A stretch of DNA of 64,000 bases from JAGWAJ01 sp026707615 (GTDB lineage Bacteria; Acidobacteriota; Vicinamibacteria; Vicinamibacterales; UBA8438), in NCBI GenBank assembly GCA_965207595.1, contig CBDBMW010000012.1, positions 186,001 to 250,000 of the forward strand, read 5' to 3'. A program made the translations under genes and the position numbers. Below the pieces are notes generated by a model. The model saw only the letters and a list, made by a program, of their open reading frames with translations. It made no database searches and was not told the origin of the DNA. Below are positions 26,103-35,043 of the stretch, piece after piece. The first letter of the stretch is position 1. Each line of letters begins with the position of its first letter.

Positions 26103-26357
26103 ATGAAGAGACAGCTCACCACCTATCCCCTGCGCCTGCCCATGTCGTTGAAGGCGGCCGTGGCCGAGATCAGCAAGGCCGACGGCACCAGCATCAACCA
26201 GTTCGTGACGACGGCCGTGGCCGAGAAGGTCTCGGCACTCCGGACGGCCGGGTTCTTCCGCGAGCGGGCCGCCCAGGCCGACGTCGACGCGGCGCGCCGC
26301 CTGCTGCGCCGTCATGGCGGGCAGCCCCCGGACCCCCAAGACCGACTCGAAACATGA
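26103..26357 (+). CDS. HicB-like ribbon-helix-helix antitoxin/regulator
   Basis: 84 residues. YPLRLPMSLKAAVAEISKADGTSINQFVTTAVAEKVSAL is a complete ribbon-helix-helix DNA-binding domain (beta-strand, then two helices) as in CopG/HicB-type antitoxins; the C-terminal part (ERAAQADVDAARRLLRRHG) would bind a partner. No toxin gene is recognisable on either side: upstream is the divergent ggt, downstream an oppositely oriented gene after 100 bases. A TATGCT box lies near 26068. Probably an orphan regulator or remnant of a toxin-antitoxin pair. Confidence 0.7.
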   Translation: MKRQLTTYPLRLPMSLKAAVAEISKADGTSINQFVTTAVAEKVSALRTAGFFRERAAQADVDAARRLLRRHGGQPPDPQDRLET

Positions 26358-26457
26358 ACAGGCGGTCCGACACCGGCTCCCATCAGCACGCTGGTCTGAC
26401 GCCATCGCAGCGGCTGAGAACATCGACCGGTACCGCCCTCCGAAGGACTCTGCAGGA

Positions 26458-29277
26458 TCAGGGTGGAGTGAAATCCCCGCGCAGCAGCACGCCGTGGTGC
26501 GCGCCGTCGGCGGCGCGCCGGCCCGGGCTGACGAGCAGCTCGACGCAGAACGGGCTGTCGTCCGCGCCGCGCGGGGCCACCGCGTACTCCAGCGTCCGCC
26601 ACGCGTCGTCGGCCAGGCGGTGCCGGCCGGCGACCCGCCCGTCCACCCGCACCGTCACCTCCTGCGGAGACGGGTCGTCCGTCAACCTGCGCACGTCGAA
26701 GGCAACGCGCGGGGTGTCGGGCCGCACGAAGAAGGCGGCGTAGGCGGCGGTCCGATAGACCGATCGACCGGACGGCGCCGGCGCACCGTCGTCGTCCCGC
26801 AGGCCGACCCGATGCGCGCGCCACTGAGCTGCGCGATCGGGAGTCGGGGCGAACGCCGCCCGCTCGTAGCGCCACGCCCCGGGGTCGGTGACGCGCCCGT
26901 TCACCGCGAACACGTGCAGGAGATCGTAGTAGGGCCGTCTCCATGTCGCCTCGCCGTCGTGGGTCGCGTAGGTCCGCTCGCGCGGCGCCTGCGGATCGAG
27001 TGCGAGCGCCGACGTGCCGCGCTCGAGCGTGTTCGGCAGGTCGGCGAGGTCGAGCAGGGTGGCCGGCACGTCCGTGATCGCGGTCGGGGCGTACGAGGTC
27101 CGGAGGGGACCCTGCGCGCCGGCGGCCTTGACCAGCAGCAGGGGGGAGGCATCGGTCGCGATCCGGTCGAGGGGGCCGGCCGGCGAGTGCATGCCCCGCA
27201 GCGGATGCTCCGCGGGGGTGAACACATCCCATCCGTGGTCGGAGGTGACGACGATACCGCTGCGGTCGTAGAGGTCGAGCTCCCGGAGCCGCTCGAGCAA
27301 CGCCCCGACCGCAAGCAGGGCGCACCGCGCCTGGGCGGAGTAGCTCTCGACGGTATGCGCGAGGGGGCGACCCGCGTAGGTGCAGTCCTCCTCGGTGACC
27401 AGCGGGGGGTGCGGAGTGACGAGGTGCAGGAAGGTGTACACCGGGGCATCCCCGCCGACCCGCAGCCGGTCGGTGAACTCGGCGAGGAACGCCAGGCTGC
27501 TGATGGGCAGCTCCGCGCGCGGGGCGCCGGGGCCGCCCGCCCGCCACGCCTGCACCAGCCATCGTTCGTCTCGGTACACCCGCGGCTTCAACCCGTGGGG
27601 CGCGTGCCGGAACAGCGACAGGTCCAGGAGCTGCGCGTAGGCGGCGTCGAGATAGTCGCGGTAGGGGCTGTAGGGATTCGGGATCGTGTAGCGAATCGCC
27701 TCCTCGGCGCCGGGCCGGGAGGGGTCCGGGTGACCGACGGAGGGGAACGGCGTCAACGACCGCAGCCCGTACCCCTGCCGGCCGAGGGCCTCGAAGATGG
27801 TCGCGTTGCCGGCGCGGAAGCGGCGCATCGGCATCTCGTTCCGGAACGCCGCCCCGGTCAGCATCGCCGGCAGGCTGCCGTCGGTGCGCCGCAGGGCGCC
27901 CAGGTGGTCCGGATAGTACGTGAACCCGGACCAGTCGCGGTCGAACCGCGCGCGGTCGTCGCGGACGACGTCGGCGAAGACGTGCGAGGTGAACATGTCC
28001 AGGACGATGTGGATCAGGTTCCGGGTGCCCGACAGCTCGTAGATCGCCGGCGGCGCCAGGCGCCAGGCATCGGCGGGGCCCGCTCCGGCGCCGCTCGGGC
28101 GGCTGTCCGGCGCGAGCCCCGGGAGCAGCAGCGCGGCGGCCTGGAGGGCCATCAGCAACCCGCTCGCCGTCGGCGCCGCGCGCGCGACCGTCCGCGCGAA
28201 GGACAGCGCGAGCGCGACCACGCCAATCCAGAGCGCCGCCTCGAATGAGGCACGCCACGGCCGCGGCGACAGGTCGAGCCCGGCGCCGTCGAGACGCCCG
28301 TAGTCTCCGACGAGCAGGTTGCCCTGGACCCAGAGCAGCACCCCGACCGCGCCGAGCAGCGCCACGTAGCGCCGGCACGCGCGCGGCGGCAGCAGGAGCG
28401 CCAGCGCCGCCAGCGTCGTCGCGGCCGGCGCCAGCCCCCAGATCCCGCCGGACGCGACGCTCGCGAACGGGGCGAGGAACTGCTCCCGATTGGTCGCATG
28501 CACCGTCCACGGCCCGAACAGCAGGACCTGAGCCGGAACGAGCAGCGCCGGCAACGCCGCCGTGCGCAGGCGGCTCCAGGCCTCGCGCGCGGTCATGCGG
28601 GAGGCCTGCCCCCAGGCCATGCGTCCGAACAGCAGGACCGGGACGCCCACCCAGGCCAGCAGCACTGCATTCCCCAGCCCGGCTGCGGCGACGCGGAGCC
28701 AGTACCCGGCCACCCCGGGGTCGGCGGGGAACAGGCGCCCGGATCCCAGGGCCGCGGGCTCGCGCCCCGCCGGCGCCCATTGCAGGTTCAGGCGGTTCCC
28801 GCCGCCGCGCTGCCAATGGCGGATCTCCAGCTCGTGCGGGCCGGCGCCGAGCTCGACGCTCACGGTCTCCGTGTGCATGCCGGCCGCGGGGCTGCGCTCG
28901 ATCAGGGTCGCGCCGTCGAGCCGCACGACCACGCCGTCGTCGGCGCCGGCGTGCAGATCGATGCGCTCCGCGGTGGGGGAATACCAGACGCCCCGCCACC
29001 GGACGAGGTAGTCGCGCGTCGGCCGGCCCCGCTCGGCGAGGAAATCGAGGTCGACGCCCGCCGCCGCCTCCTCCTGCGTGCCCGCACCGGTCGCGAGCGC
29101 GAGGGCCCGAGGGTCGGCCTCGCGAGGCAGGGGGTAGAAGTAGGTGCGGGTCAGCCCGCCGGCGGGGGCCAGGGTGCGGGCGACCAGCCAGAGGACCGTC
29201 AGCAGGACCGCGGCCGCCGCGCAGCGTGAGGGCGCGCTTCTCGTCGTCAGGTGCGCGAGCAGCCCCGCAGGTGCCAC
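26458..29277 (-). CDS. Membrane protein with PA14-like and sulfatase/phosphatase-fold domains
   Basis: 939 residues. GTG 29277 follows an AAGGAGG Shine-Dalgarno 6 bases upstream; the open frame beyond is the transketolase's shadow. Order: signal/TM helix (about 15-35), a PA14-like sugar-binding domain (VRWRGVWYSPTAERIDLHAGADDGV, about 75-165), six or so membrane helices (200-410), then an alkaline-phosphatase/sulfatase-superfamily domain (HIVLDMFTSHVFADV, GSLPAMLTG, FLHLVTPHPPLVT, VVTSDHGWD). A C-terminal Ig-like tail follows. Resembles LtaS-type or phosphoethanolamine-transferase-like envelope enzymes; the substrate is unknown. It is co-directional with and 29 bases after the transketolase gene. 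Confidence 0.7.
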   Translation of the reverse strand: MAPAGLLAHLTTRSAPSRCAAAAVLLTVLWLVARTLAPAGGLTRTYFYPLPREADPRALALATGAGTQEEAAAGVDLDFLAERGRPTRDYLVRWRGVWYSPTAERIDLHAGADDGVVVRLDGATLIERSPAAGMHTETVSVELGAGPHELEIRHWQRGGGNRLNLQWAPAGREPAALGSGRLFPADPGVAGYWLRVAAAGLGNAVLLAWVGVPVLLFGRMAWGQASRMTAREAWSRLRTAALPALLVPAQVLLFGPWTVHATNREQFLAPFASVASGGIWGLAPAATTLAALALLLPPRACRRYVALLGAVGVLLWVQGNLLVGDYGRLDGAGLDLSPRPWRASFEAALWIGVVALALSFARTVARAAPTASGLLMALQAAALLLPGLAPDSRPSGAGAGPADAWRLAPPAIYELSGTRNLIHIVLDMFTSHVFADVVRDDRARFDRDWSGFTYYPDHLGALRRTDGSLPAMLTGAAFRNEMPMRRFRAGNATIFEALGRQGYGLRSLTPFPSVGHPDPSRPGAEEAIRYTIPNPYSPYRDYLDAAYAQLLDLSLFRHAPHGLKPRVYRDERWLVQAWRAGGPGAPRAELPISSLAFLAEFTDRLRVGGDAPVYTFLHLVTPHPPLVTEEDCTYAGRPLAHTVESYSAQARCALLAVGALLERLRELDLYDRSGIVVTSDHGWDVFTPAEHPLRGMHSPAGPLDRIATDASPLLLVKAAGAQGPLRTSYAPTAITDVPATLLDLADLPNTLERGTSALALDPQAPRERTYATHDGEATWRRPYYDLLHVFAVNGRVTDPGAWRYERAAFAPTPDRAAQWRAHRVGLRDDDGAPAPSGRSVYRTAAYAAFFVRPDTPRVAFDVRRLTDDPSPQEVTVRVDGRVAGRHRLADDAWRTLEYAVAPRGADDSPFCVELLVSPGRRAADGAHHGVLLRGDFTPP

Positions 29278-29306
29278 GCCGCCTCCTTCGCCGGACGCGA
29301 CGGCCG

Positions 29307-31211
29307 TCAGCCGGCTGCGGCTCCGGATCCGGCGCTCGCCGTTCCGGCCCCGACCCGCCGCCGCACCGCGCGGACGATGTGGGAGGCCGAGATGCCGTGG
29401 CGCTCGAGCAGTTCCTCGGACCGGCCGCTGCGGGGGATGTCGCGGACCGCGAGGCGCTCCACCGCAACGGCGTCCCCCGCGAGCGCCTCGCTCACCGCGT
29501 CGCCGAGTCCGCCGGCCGCGTAGTGGTCCTCGACGGTGAGGATGCGGCCTCCCGTGGCGCGGGCCCCGGCGAGCAGCGTCTCGCGGTCGACCGGCTGCAC
29601 CGAGTAGGCATCGATGACGCGCACCGCGATACCCTCGGCCGCCAGCTCGTCGTGCGCGCGCAGCGCCTCGAACACGGTGACGCCCGCCGCCACGACGGTC
29701 GCCGCGTCGTCCGGCGACGCGCGCACCACCTTCGACCCGCCGATCGGGAACTCGTCGTCGGCCGTGTAGAGTACCGGCGTCCTGGGACGGGTGGTGCGGA
29801 TGTAGACCATCCCCTCGTGGCGCGCGGCGGCCGCCACGAGCCGCTCCGCGCTGATGCCGTCGCACGGGTAGAGCACGGCGCAGCCGGGGACGGCCCGCAT
29901 CATGGCGAGGTCCTCGAGCGCCATCTGCGACGGCCCGTCCTCGCCGATCGACACGCCGGCGTGCGATCCGGCGATCTTCAGGTTCATCCGGCCGATGCCC
30001 GCCATGCGGATGAAGTCGGAGGCCCGGGTCAGGAACGCGGCGAACGTGGACGGGAAGGGGATGGCCCCGCGGCTCGCGAGCCCCATCGCGGCGCCGATCA
30101 TCGCCTGCTCCGCGATGAAGGTCTCGAAGAACCGGTCGCCGTGCTCGCGCTCGAAGGTCTGGCTGAACGTCGAGTTGCTGACGTCGGCATCGAGCGCGAC
30201 CACCCGCGGGTCGACGGCGGCGAGCGCGGCGAGCGCGTTGCCGTAGGCCGTGCGCGTGGCGACCGCGCTGCCCGGCGCGTAGTCCGGCGGGGCGGGAGGC
30301 GTCGGGGCGGCCCCGGCGGCCGGGCGGGCGGTCCGGCGCGGGGGCGGCGGCACGACCGGCGGCGGGGAGCCCGGCACGAGCCGGCGCTCGAGCTCCTCGA
30401 TGGCCGCGTCGAGGTCGGCGCCGGCGGGAATGGGCTTGCCGTGCCAGCCGTCGCGCCCCTCGATCGCCGACACCCCGCGGCCCTTCACGGTGCGGGCGAG
30501 GATCATGGTCGGCCGCCCGGCCGTCGACGCCGCCTCGTCGAGCGCCGCGAGGATGGCCGCGACGTCATGGCCGTCGACGACGATCGCGTGCCAGCCGAAG
30601 GCCCGCCACCGGTCGCGGTAGGCCTCCATGTCGTGGCCCCACTGCGTGGCGCGGCTCTGCCCGTAGCCGTTGACATCCGTGATGCCGCACAGGTTGTCTA
30701 GCCCGTAGCGATCCGCGACCTGGGCTGCCTCCCACACCGACCCCTCGGCCGACTCGCCGTCGCCGATCAACACGTAGGTACGGTAGGCGGAGCCGATGCG
30801 GCGGGCGTTCAGGGCGATGCCGACGGCGGCGCAGATGCCCTGCCCCAGCGACCCGGTCGCCACGTCGACGAACGGCAGCCGCGGCGTCGGGTGCCCTTCG
30901 AGATCGCAGTCGATCCGCCGCAGCCGCAGCAGCTCGTCCGCGGCCACGAAGCCGGCCTCGGCCCAGGCCGCGTAGAGCAGCGGCGCCGCGTGGCCCTTCG
31001 ACAGCACGAAGCGGTCGTTGTCGTCGTCCTGCGGCCGCTGCGGGTCGAAGCGCATGTGGCCGAAGAAGAGCGCCGCGACGAGGTCCGCGGCCGAGCAGCA
31101 GCTCGACGGATGGCCGCTGCCCGCCGCGCTCGTCGCGCGCACGGACGCGATCCGGAGCCGTGTGGCAACGTGCTGGAGGGCGGAGACCGTCGACGCGGAA
31201 TCGGGGGACAC
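29307..31211 (-). CDS. tkt: Transketolase (animal-type, single chain)
   Basis: 634 residues from GTG 31211, which has AGGAG 6 bases upstream. TPP-binding motif GDGESAEGSVWEAAQVADRY...DVNGYGQS, GHPSSCCSAADLVAALFF at the start, the Pyr domain FIAEQAMIGAAMGLAS and a C-terminal transketolase domain (GRILTVEDHYAAGGLGDAVSEAL). Transfers two-carbon ketol units in the pentose phosphate pathway. The length matches the human-like type of about 620 residues rather than the 660-residue bacterial type. Its place in a glycan cluster suggests supply of a sugar precursor. A Pro/Ala linker is at about 320-350. Confidence 0.88.
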   Translation of the reverse strand: MSPDSASTVSALQHVATRLRIASVRATSAAGSGHPSSCCSAADLVAALFFGHMRFDPQRPQDDDNDRFVLSKGHAAPLLYAAWAEAGFVAADELLRLRRIDCDLEGHPTPRLPFVDVATGSLGQGICAAVGIALNARRIGSAYRTYVLIGDGESAEGSVWEAAQVADRYGLDNLCGITDVNGYGQSRATQWGHDMEAYRDRWRAFGWHAIVVDGHDVAAILAALDEAASTAGRPTMILARTVKGRGVSAIEGRDGWHGKPIPAGADLDAAIEELERRLVPGSPPPVVPPPPRRTARPAAGAAPTPPAPPDYAPGSAVATRTAYGNALAALAAVDPRVVALDADVSNSTFSQTFEREHGDRFFETFIAEQAMIGAAMGLASRGAIPFPSTFAAFLTRASDFIRMAGIGRMNLKIAGSHAGVSIGEDGPSQMALEDLAMMRAVPGCAVLYPCDGISAERLVAAAARHEGMVYIRTTRPRTPVLYTADDEFPIGGSKVVRASPDDAATVVAAGVTVFEALRAHDELAAEGIAVRVIDAYSVQPVDRETLLAGARATGGRILTVEDHYAAGGLGDAVSEALAGDAVAVERLAVRDIPRSGRSEELLERHGISASHIVRAVRRRVGAGTASAGSGAAAG

Positions 31212-31288
31212 GACTACTCCTGGCCCGCCGTTCGTCGCCGCGACCGGTCGCGCTGCGGCCTCCGCTCGGCGCCCAACCCAATCCTTCC

Positions 31289-31319
31289 GGAGTCCGCGCC
31301 GTGCCGCGGCGCGGACTCC
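31289..31319. repeat. Dispersed repeat as a perfect 13-bp hairpin
   Basis: GGAGTCCGCGCCG (31289-31301), loop TGCCG, CGGCGCGGACTCC (31307-31319). It is the inverted-pair form of the dispersed element collapsed to a small hairpin, in the 241-base gap upstream of transketolase. A second, single copy lies at 31430-31461 (GCGCGGACTCCCAACC). Confidence 0.7.
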
Positions 31320-31452
31320 CAGCGCCGGAAGTCTAGCACGCACCCCCCGCGCCGCCGGGGATCCGTCGCGCGCCAGTCCAGGGAGGTCAGGAGACCGCGC
31401 CGCCAACGTGCGATGCAGGGTGACGCGCCCGCGCGGACTCCCAACCAGCCCG

Positions 31453-33210
31453 TCAGGGCGAGCCGCCGGCGGTCGGCGTCCCCCACCACGGGAGGGCGGC
31501 CAGCAGGCGCGGATCGTCCAGCTCCCCGCGGCTGATCCCGTCGAGCTCGCCGGCCACGTTCGACCACGGCTCGAGCACCAGCCGCACGCGGTCGCCCGGG
31601 CCGAGGCCTGCCGCCGCGGTCAGCTCGTTGTCGGCCATGCTGCGCAAGTAGACGACGGCCTCGCGGCCCCGCGCCGCCGGCGGGCCGTCCAGGACCTCCA
31701 CCCCGCCGACGAGGACGGCGACGATGTGGTCGCGATAGGGCACCGAGCCGGGGCGCGGCACCGGTCCGACCGCGCGCACGGTCGCCTCCACGGTCGCGCG
31801 AACGCCCTCCTCGGCGGACCAGACGGCGCCTCCCGCCGCCGGGGCGTCCGGGGCGTCCGGGGCATCCGGGACACCCGGGACATCCAGGGCATCCAGGGCA
31901 TCCCAATCAATGGGCCGCCAGTCCCCCTGCGAGAGCTCGCGCGACGCGAACTGGTAGACGACGACCCGCGTTGCGGCGAGCCAGTCCGGGTCGCGGGCCA
32001 GCTCCGCCGCCAGCAACCGGCGCGGAGCGAAGGCGCCGTCGTCGTTCTGGCTGAGCCGCCCGACCGGCCGGCCGAGAGCGTGGCTCAGATGCTCGGCAAG
32101 GCCCGCCGAGGTGCCCCACCCGAGCGCGGCGAGGGAGTAGACGTTCGTGAAGCTGTCGCCGAGCAGCACGACCTCCGCCCTGCGCGCCGGGGTCCAGGCT
32201 TGCCCCCCGGCCGTCTCCACCCGCTCCTCGCGCACGGTCTCGGCCCGGAAGCGGCGGGAGCCCGCGCCCAGTCCGAGCAGGCGGGCCGTGTCGCCGCGGT
32301 TGGTCACCTCGACGGCCCGGATACGGTAGCCGCCGGTGGGCTCCGACAGCGCCGCCTCGCCCTCCACGAACGCCGCGAGATCGGCCGCGACGCGCCGCAC
32401 CGTCTCCGGGCGCCAGTGCGTATCGGTAGCGAGGTAGAGCGGCCCCTCGCCCTCGCGGCGCAGCGCGGCGAGCGTCCCGGCGACGTCGAACACCGCGACG
32501 CCCCCCGCCTCGAGTTCCGCCACCAGGCGCGGGTACGAGGGGTTGGTGACGATCGGGACGCGGAGCCGCGCCGACCCGAGCCCGCCCGCCTCCACGGACG
32601 GCTTGACCGGGGTGGGCATCACGACGAGCCGCACGCCGCGCCGGCGGAGCGCCTCCCCCAGCGCGAGCAACGCGGGTCGCGGATCTGCATGGACGGCGGG
32701 TGTGAGCGTATCGCCCGCCGAGGCGCGCCGCGCGAGGTGGCGCGGCGAGAGGAAGCCCCGTCCCGTGACGTGGTCCAGGTCGGGCCGGTAGTAGAGCCAT
32801 CCGCCGGTCCCGACCTCGACCTGCGCCGTCCCGGCTCCCAGCCAGGCGGTCATCGCCCGCTGCACCACGGGGCGCACGTAGCGGCCCACGACCGACTCGT
32901 CCGCGAGGCGATCCTCCAGCTCCCGGGCGCGCGCCAGCAGCCCCCGATTCGCGGCCAGGACCCGTTCCATCGCGCTCGTCGGTGCGGGCCCCCGCGCCGC
33001 CGCCGCACCGCGGCCCAGCTCGCGGTAGAAGGGCGCGTCGAGGCCCAACTGCACGACGTGCGGCAGGGCGAGCGCGAGCGCGAAGACGCCGACGAGCACC
33101 CTCGCCACGCGCGGCGTCACCGCGGTCCGGCCCACCTCGGCCCGCGCCCGCGCGATGCGCTCCCGCTCCGCCCGCGGCATTCCGCTCCGGCGCTCGGACG
33201 GGTCGTTCAT
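31453..33210 (-). CDS. AlgJ/AlgX-like SGNH O-acetylation protein
   Basis: 585 residues with one N-terminal membrane anchor (VARVLVGVFALALALPHVV). The catalytic pattern of AlgJ-type acetyltransferase-associated SGNH proteins is visible: GGWLYYRPDLDHVTGRGFL, VMPTPVKPSVE, DTHWRPE (Asp-x-His) and VLLGDSFTNVYS (Ser). It takes acetyl groups relayed by the MBOAT protein encoded just upstream and helps place them on a surface polysaccharide in the periplasm. A short Asp-Ala-Pro repeat (31840-31905) precedes a C-terminal beta-rich domain. ATG 33210 is preceded by a 17-bp duplication. Confidence 0.78.
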   Translation of the reverse strand: MNDPSERRSGMPRAERERIARARAEVGRTAVTPRVARVLVGVFALALALPHVVQLGLDAPFYRELGRGAAAARGPAPTSAMERVLAANRGLLARARELEDRLADESVVGRYVRPVVQRAMTAWLGAGTAQVEVGTGGWLYYRPDLDHVTGRGFLSPRHLARRASAGDTLTPAVHADPRPALLALGEALRRRGVRLVVMPTPVKPSVEAGGLGSARLRVPIVTNPSYPRLVAELEAGGVAVFDVAGTLAALRREGEGPLYLATDTHWRPETVRRVAADLAAFVEGEAALSEPTGGYRIRAVEVTNRGDTARLLGLGAGSRRFRAETVREERVETAGGQAWTPARRAEVVLLGDSFTNVYSLAALGWGTSAGLAEHLSHALGRPVGRLSQNDDGAFAPRRLLAAELARDPDWLAATRVVVYQFASRELSQGDWRPIDWDALDALDVPGVPDAPDAPDAPAAGGAVWSAEEGVRATVEATVRAVGPVPRPGSVPYRDHIVAVLVGGVEVLDGPPAARGREAVVYLRSMADNELTAAAGLGPGDRVRLVLEPWSNVAGELDGISRGELDDPRLLAALPWWGTPTAGGSP

Positions 33211-33240
33211 GGTCGGAACTCGCTCATGGTCGGAACTCGC
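33207..33240. repeat. 17-bp tandem duplication covering the translation start
   Basis: TCATGGTCGGAACTCGC occurs at 33207-33223 and 33224-33240, with a degraded third copy after it. On the minus strand the duplication creates a second ATG and a six-codon mini-ORF (MSEFRP) whose TGA overlaps the true ATG of the AlgJ-like gene. Confidence 0.75.
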
Positions 33241-33246
33241 TCCTGG

Positions 33247-34743
33247 TCAGAAGATGAAGTAGATGAACGGGTTGAACGCCTGGGTGGCCAGCACGCTCCA
33301 CGCCGCGGCGAACAGCAGCAGCGCGACCGCCGCCCGCAGCGGCGTCAGCCGGCGCGTCCAGTCCCACGTCTGCGGCGCCGCCCAGATGACGACGGCGGCG
33401 CATCCGAAGCTCGCCACCGAGTACGGCTCGTACAGCACCAGCCCCAGGACGCGCGCCGCATCGTCGTAGGGCTCGAGGCCGAGCATGCTGCGCAGGTAGG
33501 CGAGGGCCGCCGGCAGATCCGCGGCGCGGAAGAAGACCCAGCTCACCAGCACGAGGCCGAAGGTGAGGGCCCGGCGGAGAGGGACCGGCAGCGCGGCGTA
33601 GGGACTGCCGCCCCGAGCCCGTTCCGCGGCCAGCAGCGCGCCGTGCATCGCGCCCCAGACCACGAACGTCCACGCGCTCCCGTGCCACAGGCCGCCGAGC
33701 AGCATCACCGCGGCCAGGTTCACGTAGGTGCGGCGGGGCCCACGGCGGCTGCCGCCGAGGGGGACGTACAGGTAGTCGCGGAGCCACGACGACAGCGAGA
33801 TGTGCCAGCGCCGCCAGAAGTCGGTGATCGACTCCGCGCGGTACGGCGAGTCGAAGTTCTTCGGGAACACGAAGCCGAGCAGCAGCCCGAGGCCGATCGC
33901 CATGTCCGAGTAGCCGCTGAAGTCGAAGTAGATCTGGAACGCGTACGCGGTGGCGCCGAACCAGGCGTCGAAGGCCCCGATCGACCCCGCGTCGAAGGCG
34001 AGGTCGGCGATCCGGCCGCACGGATTGGCCAGCAGCACCTTCTTGGCGAGCCCGAGGCTGATGAACGCCGCGCCCCGGGCGCACTTCGCGAGCGTGTGGC
34101 TGCGGGCGGCGAGCTGGCCGGCCACCTCCGCGAAGCGGATGATCGGGCCGGCGACGAGCTGCGGGAACATCGACACGTAGCACGCGAAGTCGATGAAGCC
34201 GCGGAGCGCGGTAGCGTGGCCGCGCGCGACGTCGATCGTGTAGCTCATCGACTGGAACGTGTAGAAGCTGATGCCGAGCGGCAGCGTCACCCGGAGCGCC
34301 ACGTCGAGGTGCAGCCACGGAACCCCGAGCCAGGCGCCGACGCCGTTCACCGTGTCGACGCCGAAGTTGAAGTACTTGAAGAAGCCGAGCAGCGTGAGGT
34401 TCGTCGCCACCGACACGACGACGGCGGCGCGGCGGCGGCGGGCGCCGGACGGCTCGCCGGGATCCACCGCCTCGATTGGCTGCGCCCAGCGGGCCGCCGT
34501 GCGCTCCCGGCGGGTCAGGCGGGCCAGCCAGACCGGGCCGCGACCGGCCAGCGCGAGCCCGCAGAAGTAGTCGATCACCGTCGAGCCGAAGAGCAGCAGG
34601 ACGAACAGCGGATTCGCCCAGCCGTAGAAGACGTAGCTGACCAGCGCCAGGCCCAGGGGCCGGGCGCGGCGCGGAAGCGCGTAGTAGAGGACCAGCGTGA
34701 GCGGCAGGAAGTAGAGCAGGAAGACGTGCGAGCTGAAGACCAT
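33247..34743 (-). CDS. MBOAT O-acyltransferase (AlgI-like)
   Basis: 498 residues with about ten membrane helices. It starts MVFSSHVFLLYFLPLTLVLYYALP like AlgI/DltB relatives; VTLPLGISFYTFQSMSYTIDV, FPQLVAGPIIRF, FDFSGYSDMAIGLG, ITDFWRRWHISLSSWLRDYLYVPLGG and the active-site LWHGSAWTFVVWG His are intact. It moves acetyl groups from cytosolic donors across the inner membrane for polysaccharide O-acetylation, working with the AlgJ-like protein encoded 36 bases downstream. Confidence 0.9.
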   Translation of the reverse strand: MVFSSHVFLLYFLPLTLVLYYALPRRARPLGLALVSYVFYGWANPLFVLLLFGSTVIDYFCGLALAGRGPVWLARLTRRERTAARWAQPIEAVDPGEPSGARRRRAAVVVSVATNLTLLGFFKYFNFGVDTVNGVGAWLGVPWLHLDVALRVTLPLGISFYTFQSMSYTIDVARGHATALRGFIDFACYVSMFPQLVAGPIIRFAEVAGQLAARSHTLAKCARGAAFISLGLAKKVLLANPCGRIADLAFDAGSIGAFDAWFGATAYAFQIYFDFSGYSDMAIGLGLLLGFVFPKNFDSPYRAESITDFWRRWHISLSSWLRDYLYVPLGGSRRGPRRTYVNLAAVMLLGGLWHGSAWTFVVWGAMHGALLAAERARGGSPYAALPVPLRRALTFGLVLVSWVFFRAADLPAALAYLRSMLGLEPYDDAARVLGLVLYEPYSVASFGCAAVVIWAAPQTWDWTRRLTPLRAAVALLLFAAAWSVLATQAFNPFIYFIF

Positions 34744-35043
34744 CGCGCCGCCTCCAGTCTACCGAGCCCCGGGACTGCGACCGGCCAACGCGGCCCTCCG
34801 CGAAGTCGGCGCCCGCAGGAGGCCAACCGCGTAAGCTGGGAGTCTGCGCCGTAGAATGGCGCGGACTCCTGTAGGCCGGCTGGGCGGGAAGCGGAGCCGC
34901 AGGCGACGGTTTCCCGGCGAGGAGTCTGCGCCGTAGAACCGCGCCGCCTCCCGCGGGAGGCTCAGACCCACGGAAGGATGGTTGGGCGCCGAGCGGCTGC
35001 GACGACCGCCGGGCCCGACGCCGGGAGACGGAAAGGAGAACAC
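34744..35043. other. 300-bp gap holding two dispersed repeats
   Basis: No gene. It contains an inverted-pair copy at 34835-34870 (arms GGAGTCTGCGCC and GGCGCGGACTCC around GTAGAAT) and a single copy at 34921-34940 (GGAGTCTGCGCCGTAGAACC), followed by a small GCCTCCCGCGGGAGGC palindrome. An AAGGAG Shine-Dalgarno for the next gene sits at its right end. Confidence 0.65.

Noticed and set aside
26354..26457. Short frame starting ATGA-coupled after the HicB-like gene as a possible toxin
   Set aside because: No recognisable toxin features; it runs into the antisense strand of the sulfatase-fold gene.
31289..31319. Rho-independent terminator at the strong 13-bp hairpin
   Set aside because: No U-tract follows on either strand, and the arms are the dispersed repeat core.
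31018..34854. 1278-codon + strand open frame opposite the transketolase, AlgJ-like and MBOAT genes
   Set aside because: Low-complexity Arg/Ala/Gly translation with no family features; the minus-strand genes carry all conserved motifs.
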